Part shown: positions 13,954-19,873 of the stretch, in pieces
Layout of the letters: the number at the start of each line of letters is the position of its first letter
Position numbering within the stretch: the first letter of the stretch is position 1
Origin: Anaerolineaceae bacterium
GTDB taxonomy: Bacteria > Chloroflexota > Anaerolineae > Anaerolineales > Anaerolineaceae
DNA: 19,873 bases
Reading direction: 5' to 3'
NCBI GenBank assembly: GCA_027348305.1
Contig: DAIEPS010000009.1
Location: forward strand, 1 to 19,873
Notes under the pieces: generated by a model
The model's input: only the letters and a program-made list of their open reading frames with translations
What the model was told of the DNA's origin: nothing
Databases searched by the model: none
Made by a program: the position numbers and the translations under genes

Positions 13954-15303
13954 TTAATAGCTCAAACTTGATCCGCCGATGAATTCGCGAATCACCGAAT
14001 CTGAAGGTATAAAGCTGTCGTCTTCCATAGGTTGAATGGTTTTTAAGAGCTCCGCCACCCGATCTGCCCGCATGAACGCATCTTCACGCAGCGGATCGTC
14101 ACGATAGCGTTTCTGCCAATCGATGAAATGGTTCAACAGCTTGCTTACATAAATTGGAAGTTCATAGGGCATGGCAGAATTAATAATCTGATCCGCTCTG
14201 ACAATGTGGGGAATTATGTGCCGCATTTCACCGTCGCGCACGTAGTGCCAGTGTTCGAGGGTCTGGCGCGGATCATAAGCGCGGTGGGCTGCATCACGCA
14301 GCATGCGCCGCATCAGCCGAATGTCCGTCCAATGGATGTATTCACCATCATTGCCTTTCATTTGCAGCAGGGGTTCGAGGTAGAGCTTGTATTTCTTTTC
14401 ATCAGGGATCTCACTGGTGAGCCCCGGAAACAACCCGTGCAGGGAATCAATGAGGATCAATTCATCCTGCTTAAGGGTCATCGGCGTTACATTGGGTCCA
14501 CGCCGGCCGAGTTTGAAATCATAAAAAGGCACATCCACCTGCCTGCCGGCAACCAGGTCGGCAAGGTGCCGGTTAATGAGCGGCAGATCAAGTGCAAACG
14601 GGGTTTCAAAATCGTAATCCCCGAATTCATCCTTGGGGTGCATGTCGAGGTTTAAGAAGTAGTTATCCACATTCAAGGTCACCAACTTGAGTGAATGCTC
14701 CTTGAGTTTCTGGTTGATCTTGATGGTCGTGGTGGTCTTGCCCGACGAGGAGGGACCGGTTATGAGCACCATTTTTAACTGGTCTTTGCGGGCGAGAATT
14801 CCCTTGACCGCGTTTTCAACATCCACGGTGTAAGCCGCTTCTGACTCGGTAACGATCTGCGAATACTGCCCCGCCTGGATGCGCTGGTTCAGACCTTCAA
14901 CCGTATTCAGTCCATGCGTAACTGCCCAGTCAAGCGTATGCCAGATCTTGGCCCATGGGATATTGGTTGAAGGGCCATTTGAGTGTGAAGAGAGGGTGTC
15001 TTGCTGTTTGCGGTGGTTGGCGCGTTCATTTCGGTAAAGGATGTAGGCTTTGGCCACTTTGGCGTGGCCGTTCTCGATCAGCACCTTTTCAACCACATCC
15101 TGAATTTCTTCGATCGCAGGCATGTAATCAGGGTCAGGATTCTTTTCAAGGATCTCAACCACCTGTTTTGCAAGCCCATTGGCCAGATCACGGTCGCGCC
15201 CGCCCACTTCCACGGCGGCGCGGTAGATGGCATTGGAAATTCGGTCCGGTGTAAAGGGCACAACCGCACCTGAGCGTTTGATCACAGATCTAATTTTGCC
15301 CAT
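13954..15303 (-). CDS. ATP-cone and uridine-kinase-like P-loop fusion protein
   Basis: 449 residues. Residues 1-95 are an ATP-cone (VIKRSGAVVPFTPDRISNAI, VVEKVLIENGHAKVAKAYIL), the small ATP/dATP-sensing domain of class I and III ribonucleotide reductases and NrdR. A linker with WAVTHGLNTVEG follows. From about 178 onward is a P-loop kinase of the uridine kinase/phosphoribulokinase type: Walker A GPSSSGKT (183-190), VDNYFLN with Asp213, then FALDLPLINRHLADL, DVPFYDFKLGRR and a downstream IDSLHGL strand. The chain is about twice the length of a plain uridine kinase. Nucleoside phosphorylation under nucleotide feedback is inferred; the substrate is unproven. AGAGGG lies 4 bp before the ATG. It leads an operon with a membrane protein and a phosphatase. 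Confidence 0.88.
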   Translation of the reverse strand: MGKIRSVIKRSGAVVPFTPDRISNAIYRAAVEVGGRDRDLANGLAKQVVEILEKNPDPDYMPAIEEIQDVVEKVLIENGHAKVAKAYILYRNERANHRKQQDTLSSHSNGPSTNIPWAKIWHTLDWAVTHGLNTVEGLNQRIQAGQYSQIVTESEAAYTVDVENAVKGILARKDQLKMVLITGPSSSGKTTTTIKINQKLKEHSLKLVTLNVDNYFLNLDMHPKDEFGDYDFETPFALDLPLINRHLADLVAGRQVDVPFYDFKLGRRGPNVTPMTLKQDELILIDSLHGLFPGLTSEIPDEKKYKLYLEPLLQMKGNDGEYIHWTDIRLMRRMLRDAAHRAYDPRQTLEHWHYVRDGEMRHIIPHIVRADQIINSAMPYELPIYVSKLLNHFIDWQKRYRDDPLREDAFMRADRVAELLKTIQPMEDDSFIPSDSVIREFIGGSSLSY

Positions 15304-15334
15304 TCATCCCTCTGAATGCAAAAAGATATATACG

Positions 15335-15340
15335 ATTATA
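15335..15340 (-). promoter_or_regulatory. -10 box of the nucleoside kinase operon
   Basis: Perfect TATAAT on minus in the context CTCGGTATAATCG, with a predicted start about 25 nt before the ATG at 15303. No TTGACA-like -35 box is visible at 16-18 bp; the 28-bp direct repeat occupies that space, which could suit an activator-dependent promoter. Confidence 0.45.
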
Positions 15341-15366
15341 CCGAGATTCATGACAGTATATACGAA
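15339..15366. repeat. 28-bp direct repeat, copy 1
   Basis: Starts TACCGAGATTCATGACAG and ends TATATACGAA. It is identical over 28 bp to 15543-15570, 204 bp away. It overlaps the kinase -10 box and covers its -35 region. Confidence 0.85.
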
Positions 15367-15415
15367 CATTATTAATAAAAGGCGTAAGGGAAGATATTTT
15401 TTTCGATTTTTATTA

Positions 15416-15529
15416 GGGGATTCCCCCTTCGGGGGACTTTGTGCCGCGCCCCGACGTTCTTTGTACCCTTTTTAATCAACTTTTGCGGGGCTCGCAACAC
15501 TTGCACCAGCAGCAAGTGCTGATGTGACA
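15416..15529 (-). repeat. Dispersed palindromic repeat, copy D
   Basis: On minus: tail module (TGTCACATCAGCACTTGCTG onward, holding CACTTGC / GCAAGTG), GCGAGCCCCGCA, a variable core, CGTCGGGGCGCGGCACAAAG, hairpin CCCCC-TTC-GGGGG (15423-15435 on plus) and AATCCCC. The arms match the copies near the GIY-YIG gene; the core does not. It is bracketed by the 28-bp direct repeat. Confidence 0.78.
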
Positions 15530-15542
15530 TGAGAAATTGTTT

Positions 15543-15570
15543 TACCGAGATTCATGACAGTATATACGAA
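15543..15570. repeat. 28-bp direct repeat, copy 2
   Basis: Exact copy of 15339-15366. The following 25 bases also resemble those after copy 1 (both contain TAAAAGG and a GGGG run), so the original duplication was probably longer. The TATAAT box seen at copy 1 is absent here. Confidence 0.85.
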
Positions 15571-15587
15571 TGTATTGTTAAAAGGAA

Positions 15588-15619
15588 GTGTAGGGGCGTA
15601 TGGCTATACGCCCCTACAC
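15588..15619 (-). terminator. 32-bp GTAGGGGCG palindrome, probable terminator
   Basis: GTGTAGGGGCGTAT / ATACGCCCCTACAC, a perfect 14-bp stem with a 4-nt GGCT loop, 18 bp after the lipoprotein stop. On minus it is followed by TTCCTTTT, so it could end that transcript. Palindromes with GTAGGGGCG arms are recurrent in many genomes, so it may be a repeat element serving as a terminator. Confidence 0.65.
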
Positions 15620-15637
15620 TGAAGGTTATTTTGTCGA

Positions 15638-16921
15638 TTAAGGAGTAGCTGTTGGTGTCGGTGTGGGCTGGGCCGGAACCGCGGCATCCGTGTTGGCCTT
15701 GTATAGGGTCACATTGCCGGCTTTGGCGATAAAAACATTCCCATTCACGTTGTAGATGCCTTCGGGGCAGGCCTGGGCGCTAACCGCAGTCTGGATGGCT
15801 GCCTGGATCACATTCAGGTCAGATGCCTGACTCGCTTCAAGCGGACCGAGCTTGCATGCCATCATGGTGGGAACCTGGTCTTTATGATCAATGATAAACT
15901 GCGTCATGAATCTTGAAGCAGTGATCCTGGCGATGTGGTTCGTATCAAGGTTGCCTGAAAAGATCGATGGGGTTAATCGCGCCGCATCCATGTTATAGGC
16001 TTCCATGATGGCCATCACCGGTTTACCTTCGGGATTCTTGTAATCCATAACGATCTGTTTGCCGGAGTATGAATCAGGCCAGAGCCCCTGGGGTAAAGCA
16101 ATGATGTTATCCAGCTTTGCAATGACATCACTACGATCTGCCTCGGTGAGAAAATCACGCAATGTGTAATCATTTTCGCTTAGTTCGCTCTTGATTACTG
16201 CATTGGTGGAAGTTGTCCAATAAAAATAGTGGTGCAGAGTGTGGTTATAGACTTCAAGCCCATGATCCACAGCCCAGGCGATGGTGTTTCCAAGTTTAAT
16301 ACGCCAGGAGGGTGTATTCCAGGTGATACCATCCGCGGCCTGGAACATATCACCAACCACTTTTTCGGGGTAATACTTATCCCCATTGATGGCAAACAAT
16401 GCGGCTTTGAACCCGAAATCCGGATGTTCCTGGTTGAATCTCCAAAGGACGCCAATGCCTGAATATTCATTAGGAGTTCCGTCGTCATTGATGAAGATCT
16501 GGTTTCCAAACCAGAGGTCATCAATGGTGATGATCAGCGGCTTTTTTCCTTCAGGCAAAGTAAAGGTGCCGTTGATCCATTCCTTTAGCGAGATCAAACT
16601 ATAGCCATTATCATAAAAAGCCTGGATCTCGTTTTCGAAATCTGCCAGCCTCATTTTGGTGGCGTCCGTCTTCATGTAATTGGGTACAAATTCATGATAA
16701 ATCAATATGGGAACTTCAAGATCGCTATTCCAAACGGTCGCATTCAAATAGAACGGGATCTCGGTGGGGGTTGGCGTGAAGGTAGGTGCGGGTGTCTGTG
16801 TGGGCTCGGGGGTATTGGTTGGGCCAACAGTCGGACTGAACGCAGAAACAACCGAACAACCCGTCAATGCAAAAAGGACCAGTAATGTGGCCAACCAACC
16901 CTTGTAAATGTGTTTATTCAT
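15638..16921 (-). CDS. Polysaccharide deacetylase-like lipoprotein
   Basis: 427 residues. The N-terminal helix and lipobox LTGC (Cys22) mark an exported lipoprotein, followed by a Thr/Pro linker (about 31-54, TPAPTFTPTPTE). The catalytic part looks like a NodB-type carbohydrate esterase: VPILIYHEFVP (70-80), then PLIITIDDLWF with Asp134 and Asp135 in place of the usual TFDDG, and YNHTLHHYF with His227 and His231 matching the metal-binding HTxxH. The missing Gly and long insertions make it divergent, so activity is not certain. It ends PAQPTPTPTATP. A Thr/Pro tail on both sides suggests exposure at the surface. GGAG lies 5 bp before the ATG, and a TTGACG/CATAAA promoter lies upstream. Likely substrate is a cell-wall or surface glycan; inference. 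Confidence 0.82.
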   Translation of the reverse strand: MNKHIYKGWLATLLVLFALTGCSVVSAFSPTVGPTNTPEPTQTPAPTFTPTPTEIPFYLNATVWNSDLEVPILIYHEFVPNYMKTDATKMRLADFENEIQAFYDNGYSLISLKEWINGTFTLPEGKKPLIITIDDLWFGNQIFINDDGTPNEYSGIGVLWRFNQEHPDFGFKAALFAINGDKYYPEKVVGDMFQAADGITWNTPSWRIKLGNTIAWAVDHGLEVYNHTLHHYFYWTTSTNAVIKSELSENDYTLRDFLTEADRSDVIAKLDNIIALPQGLWPDSYSGKQIVMDYKNPEGKPVMAIMEAYNMDAARLTPSIFSGNLDTNHIARITASRFMTQFIIDHKDQVPTMMACKLGPLEASQASDLNVIQAAIQTAVSAQACPEGIYNVNGNVFIAKAGNVTLYKANTDAAVPAQPTPTPTATP

Positions 16922-16959
16922 TCGTTCTCCAATGATGGTGAAGCCTGCTTTGTGGGGCT

Positions 16960-16987
16960 TTTATGAAAATTCCCGCTGCTTCGTCAA
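16960..16987 (-). promoter_or_regulatory. Putative promoter of the lipoprotein gene
   Basis: On minus TTGACG (16982-16987) and CATAAA (16960-16965) are 16 bp apart. The predicted start near 16953 gives a leader of about 30 nt with the GGAG ribosome site. The -10 matches only four of six consensus positions. Confidence 0.4.
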
Positions 16988-17002
16988 TTAATAGGACTAA
17001 TT

Positions 17003-18538
17003 TTACCCTATTCCAGTTCTATGACGAAAATGCTCCAATATTTTCTCTTCCAGCCTGGCGGATTCATCAATCATGTATAAGACTTTGGTAATCAGTTCAT
17101 TTGCAGCATCGGGATTGTTGAGACTATGGATGTTGATGCGCACATTTGCGGCAGCACTTTTCAATCCGCCGATTGCCAGTGAAGCGGCTGAGACCGCATC
17201 TGAGATGGCATTCAAGTTGCCGAGTTCAGCAGCCTGTACTGCCAGTTTCAATACTTTCAGGCAGAGTTCCGCCGAGTGAAACGGAACGCGGGCAGCGTGC
17301 AGGGTGGCTGCTTCCATGGCCGCGGATCGCTCTGCTTGCTGCGCGGGTGTGTCTTTGGGCAGACGCACAGCCTGCAAGTATCCATCAAACGAGGCGGCAT
17401 CATCCGCGACGGCATTTTGCAATTGGGCTCGCAGATCCTCCGCCTGCTGGATCATCTGCTGCATCTGCGGCTCGACCTCGGCATATTTTTTCTTACCCAG
17501 GGTGACTTTGCCCACCATGGATATCAGCGCAGCGGCAGAAGCGGCTGCGTATGCAGCAGCAGACCCTCCGCCGGGTGTGGGGTCGGCACTGGCCAATTGG
17601 TCAAGAAACTCAAACCGTGATCTCTGAACTGCTTCAGATTGAGCCACTTCATAGAGCCGGTTTTCAAGCAGTTGATCCGGTTTGAAGCCGTCCAACTGGG
17701 TATACCAGACCGCAGCGTCAATCAGTGCGTCTTGTGGGATCAGGCCGACAAGTTCGCTGTGGTGGATGCCCACGCCGTAGCGTTCAGCTTCACGGCGCAC
17801 CGCTTCAACCACGCGCGCCATGGGAGTTTGTTTGTAATTGGTCATGTTCATCGAAACCTGGGCACGCTCATCCACCATCACGCCCATAGCCTTGATAAAA
17901 TGGAATCCCCCAGAGGAATGACGCATGGCCTTGGCGATCTTCTGAGCGATGGTGAGATCGTTGGTGGTCAAATAGATATTGAATGCGATCAGGGGCGCCC
18001 GGGCACCGATCACCGTCGCGCCGGCTGTGCCCAGTTTGGAAGGGCCAAAATCAGGCTTTCGCTCTGGATTTATCAGCACATCCGCCTTCAGCCCTTCATA
18101 CTGACCTTTGCGGATCGCTTCAAGATTTTGGCGGTCGGGTCGGGTGGCAGCCTCTTCATAGAGGTAGACAGGGATGGACAACTGTTCAGCCACTCGTTGA
18201 CCCAGCCGCTGCGCCATGGTGATGCAGTCCGCCATGCTGATGCCGGAGATGGGCACAAATGGGACGACATCCGTGGCGCCAATGCGCGGATGCGCACCTG
18301 TGTGTTCATCGAGGTTGATCAACTCTGAAGCGGTCTTGACGGACCTGAATGCGGCTTCTTCAACTGCGTCAGGTTCACCCACCAGGGTGATGACGGTGCG
18401 GTTATGGTCAAGATCAGAATGTTTGTCCAATACCTGCACACCTGCCACGGTCTGGATGGAGGCAACGATCTTTTCCACCACATCTGCGCGGCGCGCTTCT
18501 GAAAAATTAGGAATACATTCAACCAGGGCTTTGGGCAT
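17003..18538 (-). CDS. ftcD: Bifunctional glutamate formimidoyltransferase / formimidoyltetrahydrofolate cyclodeaminase
   Basis: 511 residues, close to the fused animal enzyme. It takes the formimino group of formiminoglutamate (histidine breakdown) onto tetrahydrofolate, then releases ammonia to give methenyl-tetrahydrofolate. The transferase spans about 1-300: LVECIPNFSEAR start, DEHTGAHPRIGATDVVPF with the catalytic His83, then KLGTAGATVIGARAPLIAFN and GGFHFIKAMGV. The cyclodeaminase spans about 306-505: FLDQLASADPTPGGGSAAAY, the helical ADDAASFDGYL block and NLNAISDAVSAASLA. Many bacteria encode the two activities separately. GAGG lies 7 bp before the ATG. Neighbours are unrelated: no hut genes are nearby, so it may feed general one-carbon metabolism or be regulated apart from histidine catabolism. 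Confidence 0.93.
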   Translation of the reverse strand: MPKALVECIPNFSEARRADVVEKIVASIQTVAGVQVLDKHSDLDHNRTVITLVGEPDAVEEAAFRSVKTASELINLDEHTGAHPRIGATDVVPFVPISGISMADCITMAQRLGQRVAEQLSIPVYLYEEAATRPDRQNLEAIRKGQYEGLKADVLINPERKPDFGPSKLGTAGATVIGARAPLIAFNIYLTTNDLTIAQKIAKAMRHSSGGFHFIKAMGVMVDERAQVSMNMTNYKQTPMARVVEAVRREAERYGVGIHHSELVGLIPQDALIDAAVWYTQLDGFKPDQLLENRLYEVAQSEAVQRSRFEFLDQLASADPTPGGGSAAAYAAASAAALISMVGKVTLGKKKYAEVEPQMQQMIQQAEDLRAQLQNAVADDAASFDGYLQAVRLPKDTPAQQAERSAAMEAATLHAARVPFHSAELCLKVLKLAVQAAELGNLNAISDAVSAASLAIGGLKSAAANVRINIHSLNNPDAANELITKVLYMIDESARLEEKILEHFRHRTGIG

Positions 18539-18561
18539 TGTTCATCCTCTAATGATTTAAG

Positions 18562-18608
18562 GGCCTCACCCCTTTCCCTCTCCATCTATGATGGAGAGGG
18601 GTTAGGAG
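18562..18608. repeat. CCCCTCTCC palindromic repeat, copy 2
   Basis: Stem CCCTCTCCATC / GATGGAGAGGG (18576-18600), 11 bp, TAT loop, with outer arms CCTCACCCC / GGGGTTAGGAG. It is the same family as 12153-12206. It lies in the predicted leader of ftcD. Confidence 0.72.
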
Positions 18609-18637
18609 ATCGTAATAGGTTTTTTACTTTTTCTCAA
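18609..18637 (-). promoter_or_regulatory. Putative ftcD promoter
   Basis: On minus TTGAGA (18632-18637) and TACGAT (18609-18614) are 17 bp apart. A perfect TATAAT also occurs at 18663-18668 without a good -35. Either would place the palindromic repeat at 18562-18608 inside the 5' leader. Confidence 0.4.
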
Positions 18638-18691
18638 TTGTTATAGAGAAATTACTCTGTTTATTATAATCCTTCGCAAACAGCACATAAT

Positions 18692-19873
18692 CTAGACGTC
18701 AAATTCCTTGGCTTGTTCCCATAATGCATCCATCTCGGCAAGGGTCATTTTGTGCATTTCCCTGCCAGACAGGCGCGCCTGCTCTTCTATATAAGCAAAA
18801 CGCTTGCGGAATTTGAGGTTGGTCTGCCGCAGCGCGGATTCTGAATCCACCTTGTACCAGCGGATGACATTGACAATGGCAAACAAGAGATCGCCGAGTT
18901 CTTTGGCGCGTTCTTCATCATTGACGGCGGTCTTCACTTCTTCAAGCTCTTCAGTGACTTTGTCGAGCACGGGGCCGATGTCAGTCCAATCGAATCCTAC
19001 CCGCGCGGCACGATCCTGGATGGCCTGAGCCTGCGCCAGCGCCGGGTATGAGATGGGCACCCCATCCAACATGCCTTTTGGGGTTTCATCGCCGTTGTTG
19101 AGGCGCTCCTGCCCTTTCAGCGACTCCCAATTCTGAACCACATCTTTCTCGCCGTCGACCACCCAATCTTTGAACACGTGGGGATGGCGGTAGACGATCT
19201 TGCGGTTAATGCCTGCAAGCACATCGGACATGCTGAATTCACCAGCTTCCGCTGCAATCTGGGAATGCAGAAGAATTTGCAGCAGAATATCACCCAACTC
19301 TTCTTTCAAGCTGCCCAGGTCATGCTGATCAAGAGCATCCAGTGCTTCGTAGGTTTCTTCGAGCAGATAAGTCCGCAGCGAATCATGTGTCTGTTTCTTA
19401 TCCCACGGACATCCGTCTTCAGGAGCACGCAGGTGAGCGATGATCTCTTGAAAGCTTTCCAATGAGCTGTCGTGTGAAGCTGGAGGAACAAATAATATTG
19501 TGATCGGATCGTGGATATCTCCTAATTGTGACAGCCTGCATTTATCCCAGCTAATTTCACCATCCGGTTTTTGGATCAGCAAGTGCAGGTGATGGTCTTG
19601 AGGTAGCACTAGAGTGAGAAGTCTTTGAATTTCGAGAAGTTGTTCACTGGTTTCAATGGCATAGATCAGAACGCTGTTGTCTGGTGAAAATGGCGGGTGG
19701 TGCTTGTTTTCCAATAACAATGAATCCAGGGTGACCATCGGGCTTTGCGGAAAATGATCGATCAGATGGGTCAGACCAAATGACATATCCTCGCCGCGGT
19801 GAATGACTACATTAACAGGCGGAACACCTTCGCGCAGACACCAGCCCACCTGGTCTGCGATAATGGGGACGAT
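18692..19873 (-). CDS. mazG: MazG nucleotide pyrophosphohydrolase fused to a tetrapyrrole-methylase-like N-terminus (partial)
   Basis: The frame stays open to the window edge (reading IVPIIADQ before the GTG at 19849), so the start lies outside; 393 residues are visible. The first 130 resemble the end of a tetrapyrrole methylase domain as in Bacillus YabN: VLIYAIETSEQLLEIQRLL, LPQDHHLHLLI, then DPITILFVPPAS. MazG follows: the signature CPWDKKQTHDSLRTYLLEE, KEELGDILLQILLHSQIA with the EExxD metal ligands, HPHVFKDW, and a second MazG-type helical repeat (EELEEVKTA, then KELGDLLFAIVNVIRWY). MazG hydrolyses nucleoside triphosphates to monophosphates, clearing abnormal or excess NTPs. Its stop is 153 bp before ftcD, with a separate promoter likely between, so it is probably not in the same operon. 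Confidence 0.92.
   Translation of the reverse strand: MVPIIADQVGWCLREGVPPVNVVIHRGEDMSFGLTHLIDHFPQSPMVTLDSLLLENKHHPPFSPDNSVLIYAIETSEQLLEIQRLLTLVLPQDHHLHLLIQKPDGEISWDKCRLSQLGDIHDPITILFVPPASHDSSLESFQEIIAHLRAPEDGCPWDKKQTHDSLRTYLLEETYEALDALDQHDLGSLKEELGDILLQILLHSQIAAEAGEFSMSDVLAGINRKIVYRHPHVFKDWVVDGEKDVVQNWESLKGQERLNNGDETPKGMLDGVPISYPALAQAQAIQDRAARVGFDWTDIGPVLDKVTEELEEVKTAVNDEERAKELGDLLFAIVNVIRWYKVDSESALRQTNLKFRKRFAYIEEQARLSGREMHKMTLAEMDALWEQAKEFDV

Larger units (their letters stand above)
15304..15637. other. Gene-free 334-bp spacer rich in repeats
   Basis: Between the lipoprotein gene and the nucleoside kinase gene. In order it holds the kinase -10 box, the first copy of a 28-bp direct repeat, palindromic repeat copy D, the second copy of the direct repeat, and a 32-bp palindrome near the lipoprotein stop. 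TATATACGA occurs three times (15327, 15357, 15561). I see no coding sequence. Confidence 0.65.

Noticed and set aside
14128..14655. 175-residue plus-strand reading frame
   Set aside because: Antisense to the kinase domain of the ATP-cone protein, with no ribosome site and no recognisable motifs.
15588..15619. Attachment site or integration scar
   Set aside because: A perfect palindrome of a common intergenic type next to a stop codon is better explained as a terminator or repeat element. No integrase or tRNA gene is nearby.
17639..18328. 229-residue plus-strand reading frame
   Set aside because: Antisense to the unmistakable ftcD gene. The His/Arg-rich composition is that of a shadow frame and no domain is visible.

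Overview
The window looks like chromosomal DNA of a Chloroflexota bacterium, most probably class Anaerolineae. This is inferred from the gene set and style, not from a marker gene. Three exported or membrane proteins carry Thr/Pro-rich (TPT, TATP) linkers, ribosomal protein L9 has an Ala/Val/Glu tail, an ATP-cone is fused to a uridine-kinase-like domain, and the spacers hold dispersed palindromic repeats of a kind common in this group. There are 17 protein genes and no tRNA, rRNA, CRISPR array or classical insertion sequence.

Layout. 1-1140: a small membrane protein, then a lone GIY-YIG nuclease gene flanked on both sides by inverted copies of a palindromic repeat, with further copies downstream. 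1145-4970: a short RsmI-like methyltransferase (-) divergent from murJ (+), then a membrane-anchored protein with TPR-like repeats that ends at a good terminator. 5085-8620 (-): rplI with its own promoter and terminator, then a RodZ-like protein overlapping rimO by 4 bp. 8631-11876 (-): a tight vWA / PP2C phosphatase / protein kinase-OB-fold operon. This is the TerY-P-type phosphosignalling triad. 12284-15303 (-): ATP-cone nucleoside kinase, a multi-pass membrane protein and a dual-specificity phosphatase, with gaps of about 10 bp. 15638-19873 (-): a polysaccharide-deacetylase-like lipoprotein, a bifunctional formiminotransferase-cyclodeaminase, and a MazG pyrophosphohydrolase fused to the remnant or end of a tetrapyrrole-methylase domain and cut by the window edge.

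How it fits together. murJ, the RodZ-like gene and the deacetylase-like lipoprotein point to envelope work. rplI, rimO and the RsmI-like gene concern ribosome structure or modification. mazG and the nucleoside kinase concern nucleotide pools. The kinase, PP2C, vWA and tyrosine/dual-specificity phosphatase genes form a local phosphosignalling neighbourhood on one strand.

The observations most worth pursuing are the GIY-YIG gene bracketed by inverted repeats, whose family recurs at 15.4 kb with compensatory hairpin changes; the TerY-P-type triad with an OB-fold kinase lacking the usual ATP-binding lysine; and the spacer upstream of the nucleoside kinase, where a 28-bp direct repeat brackets one repeat copy.
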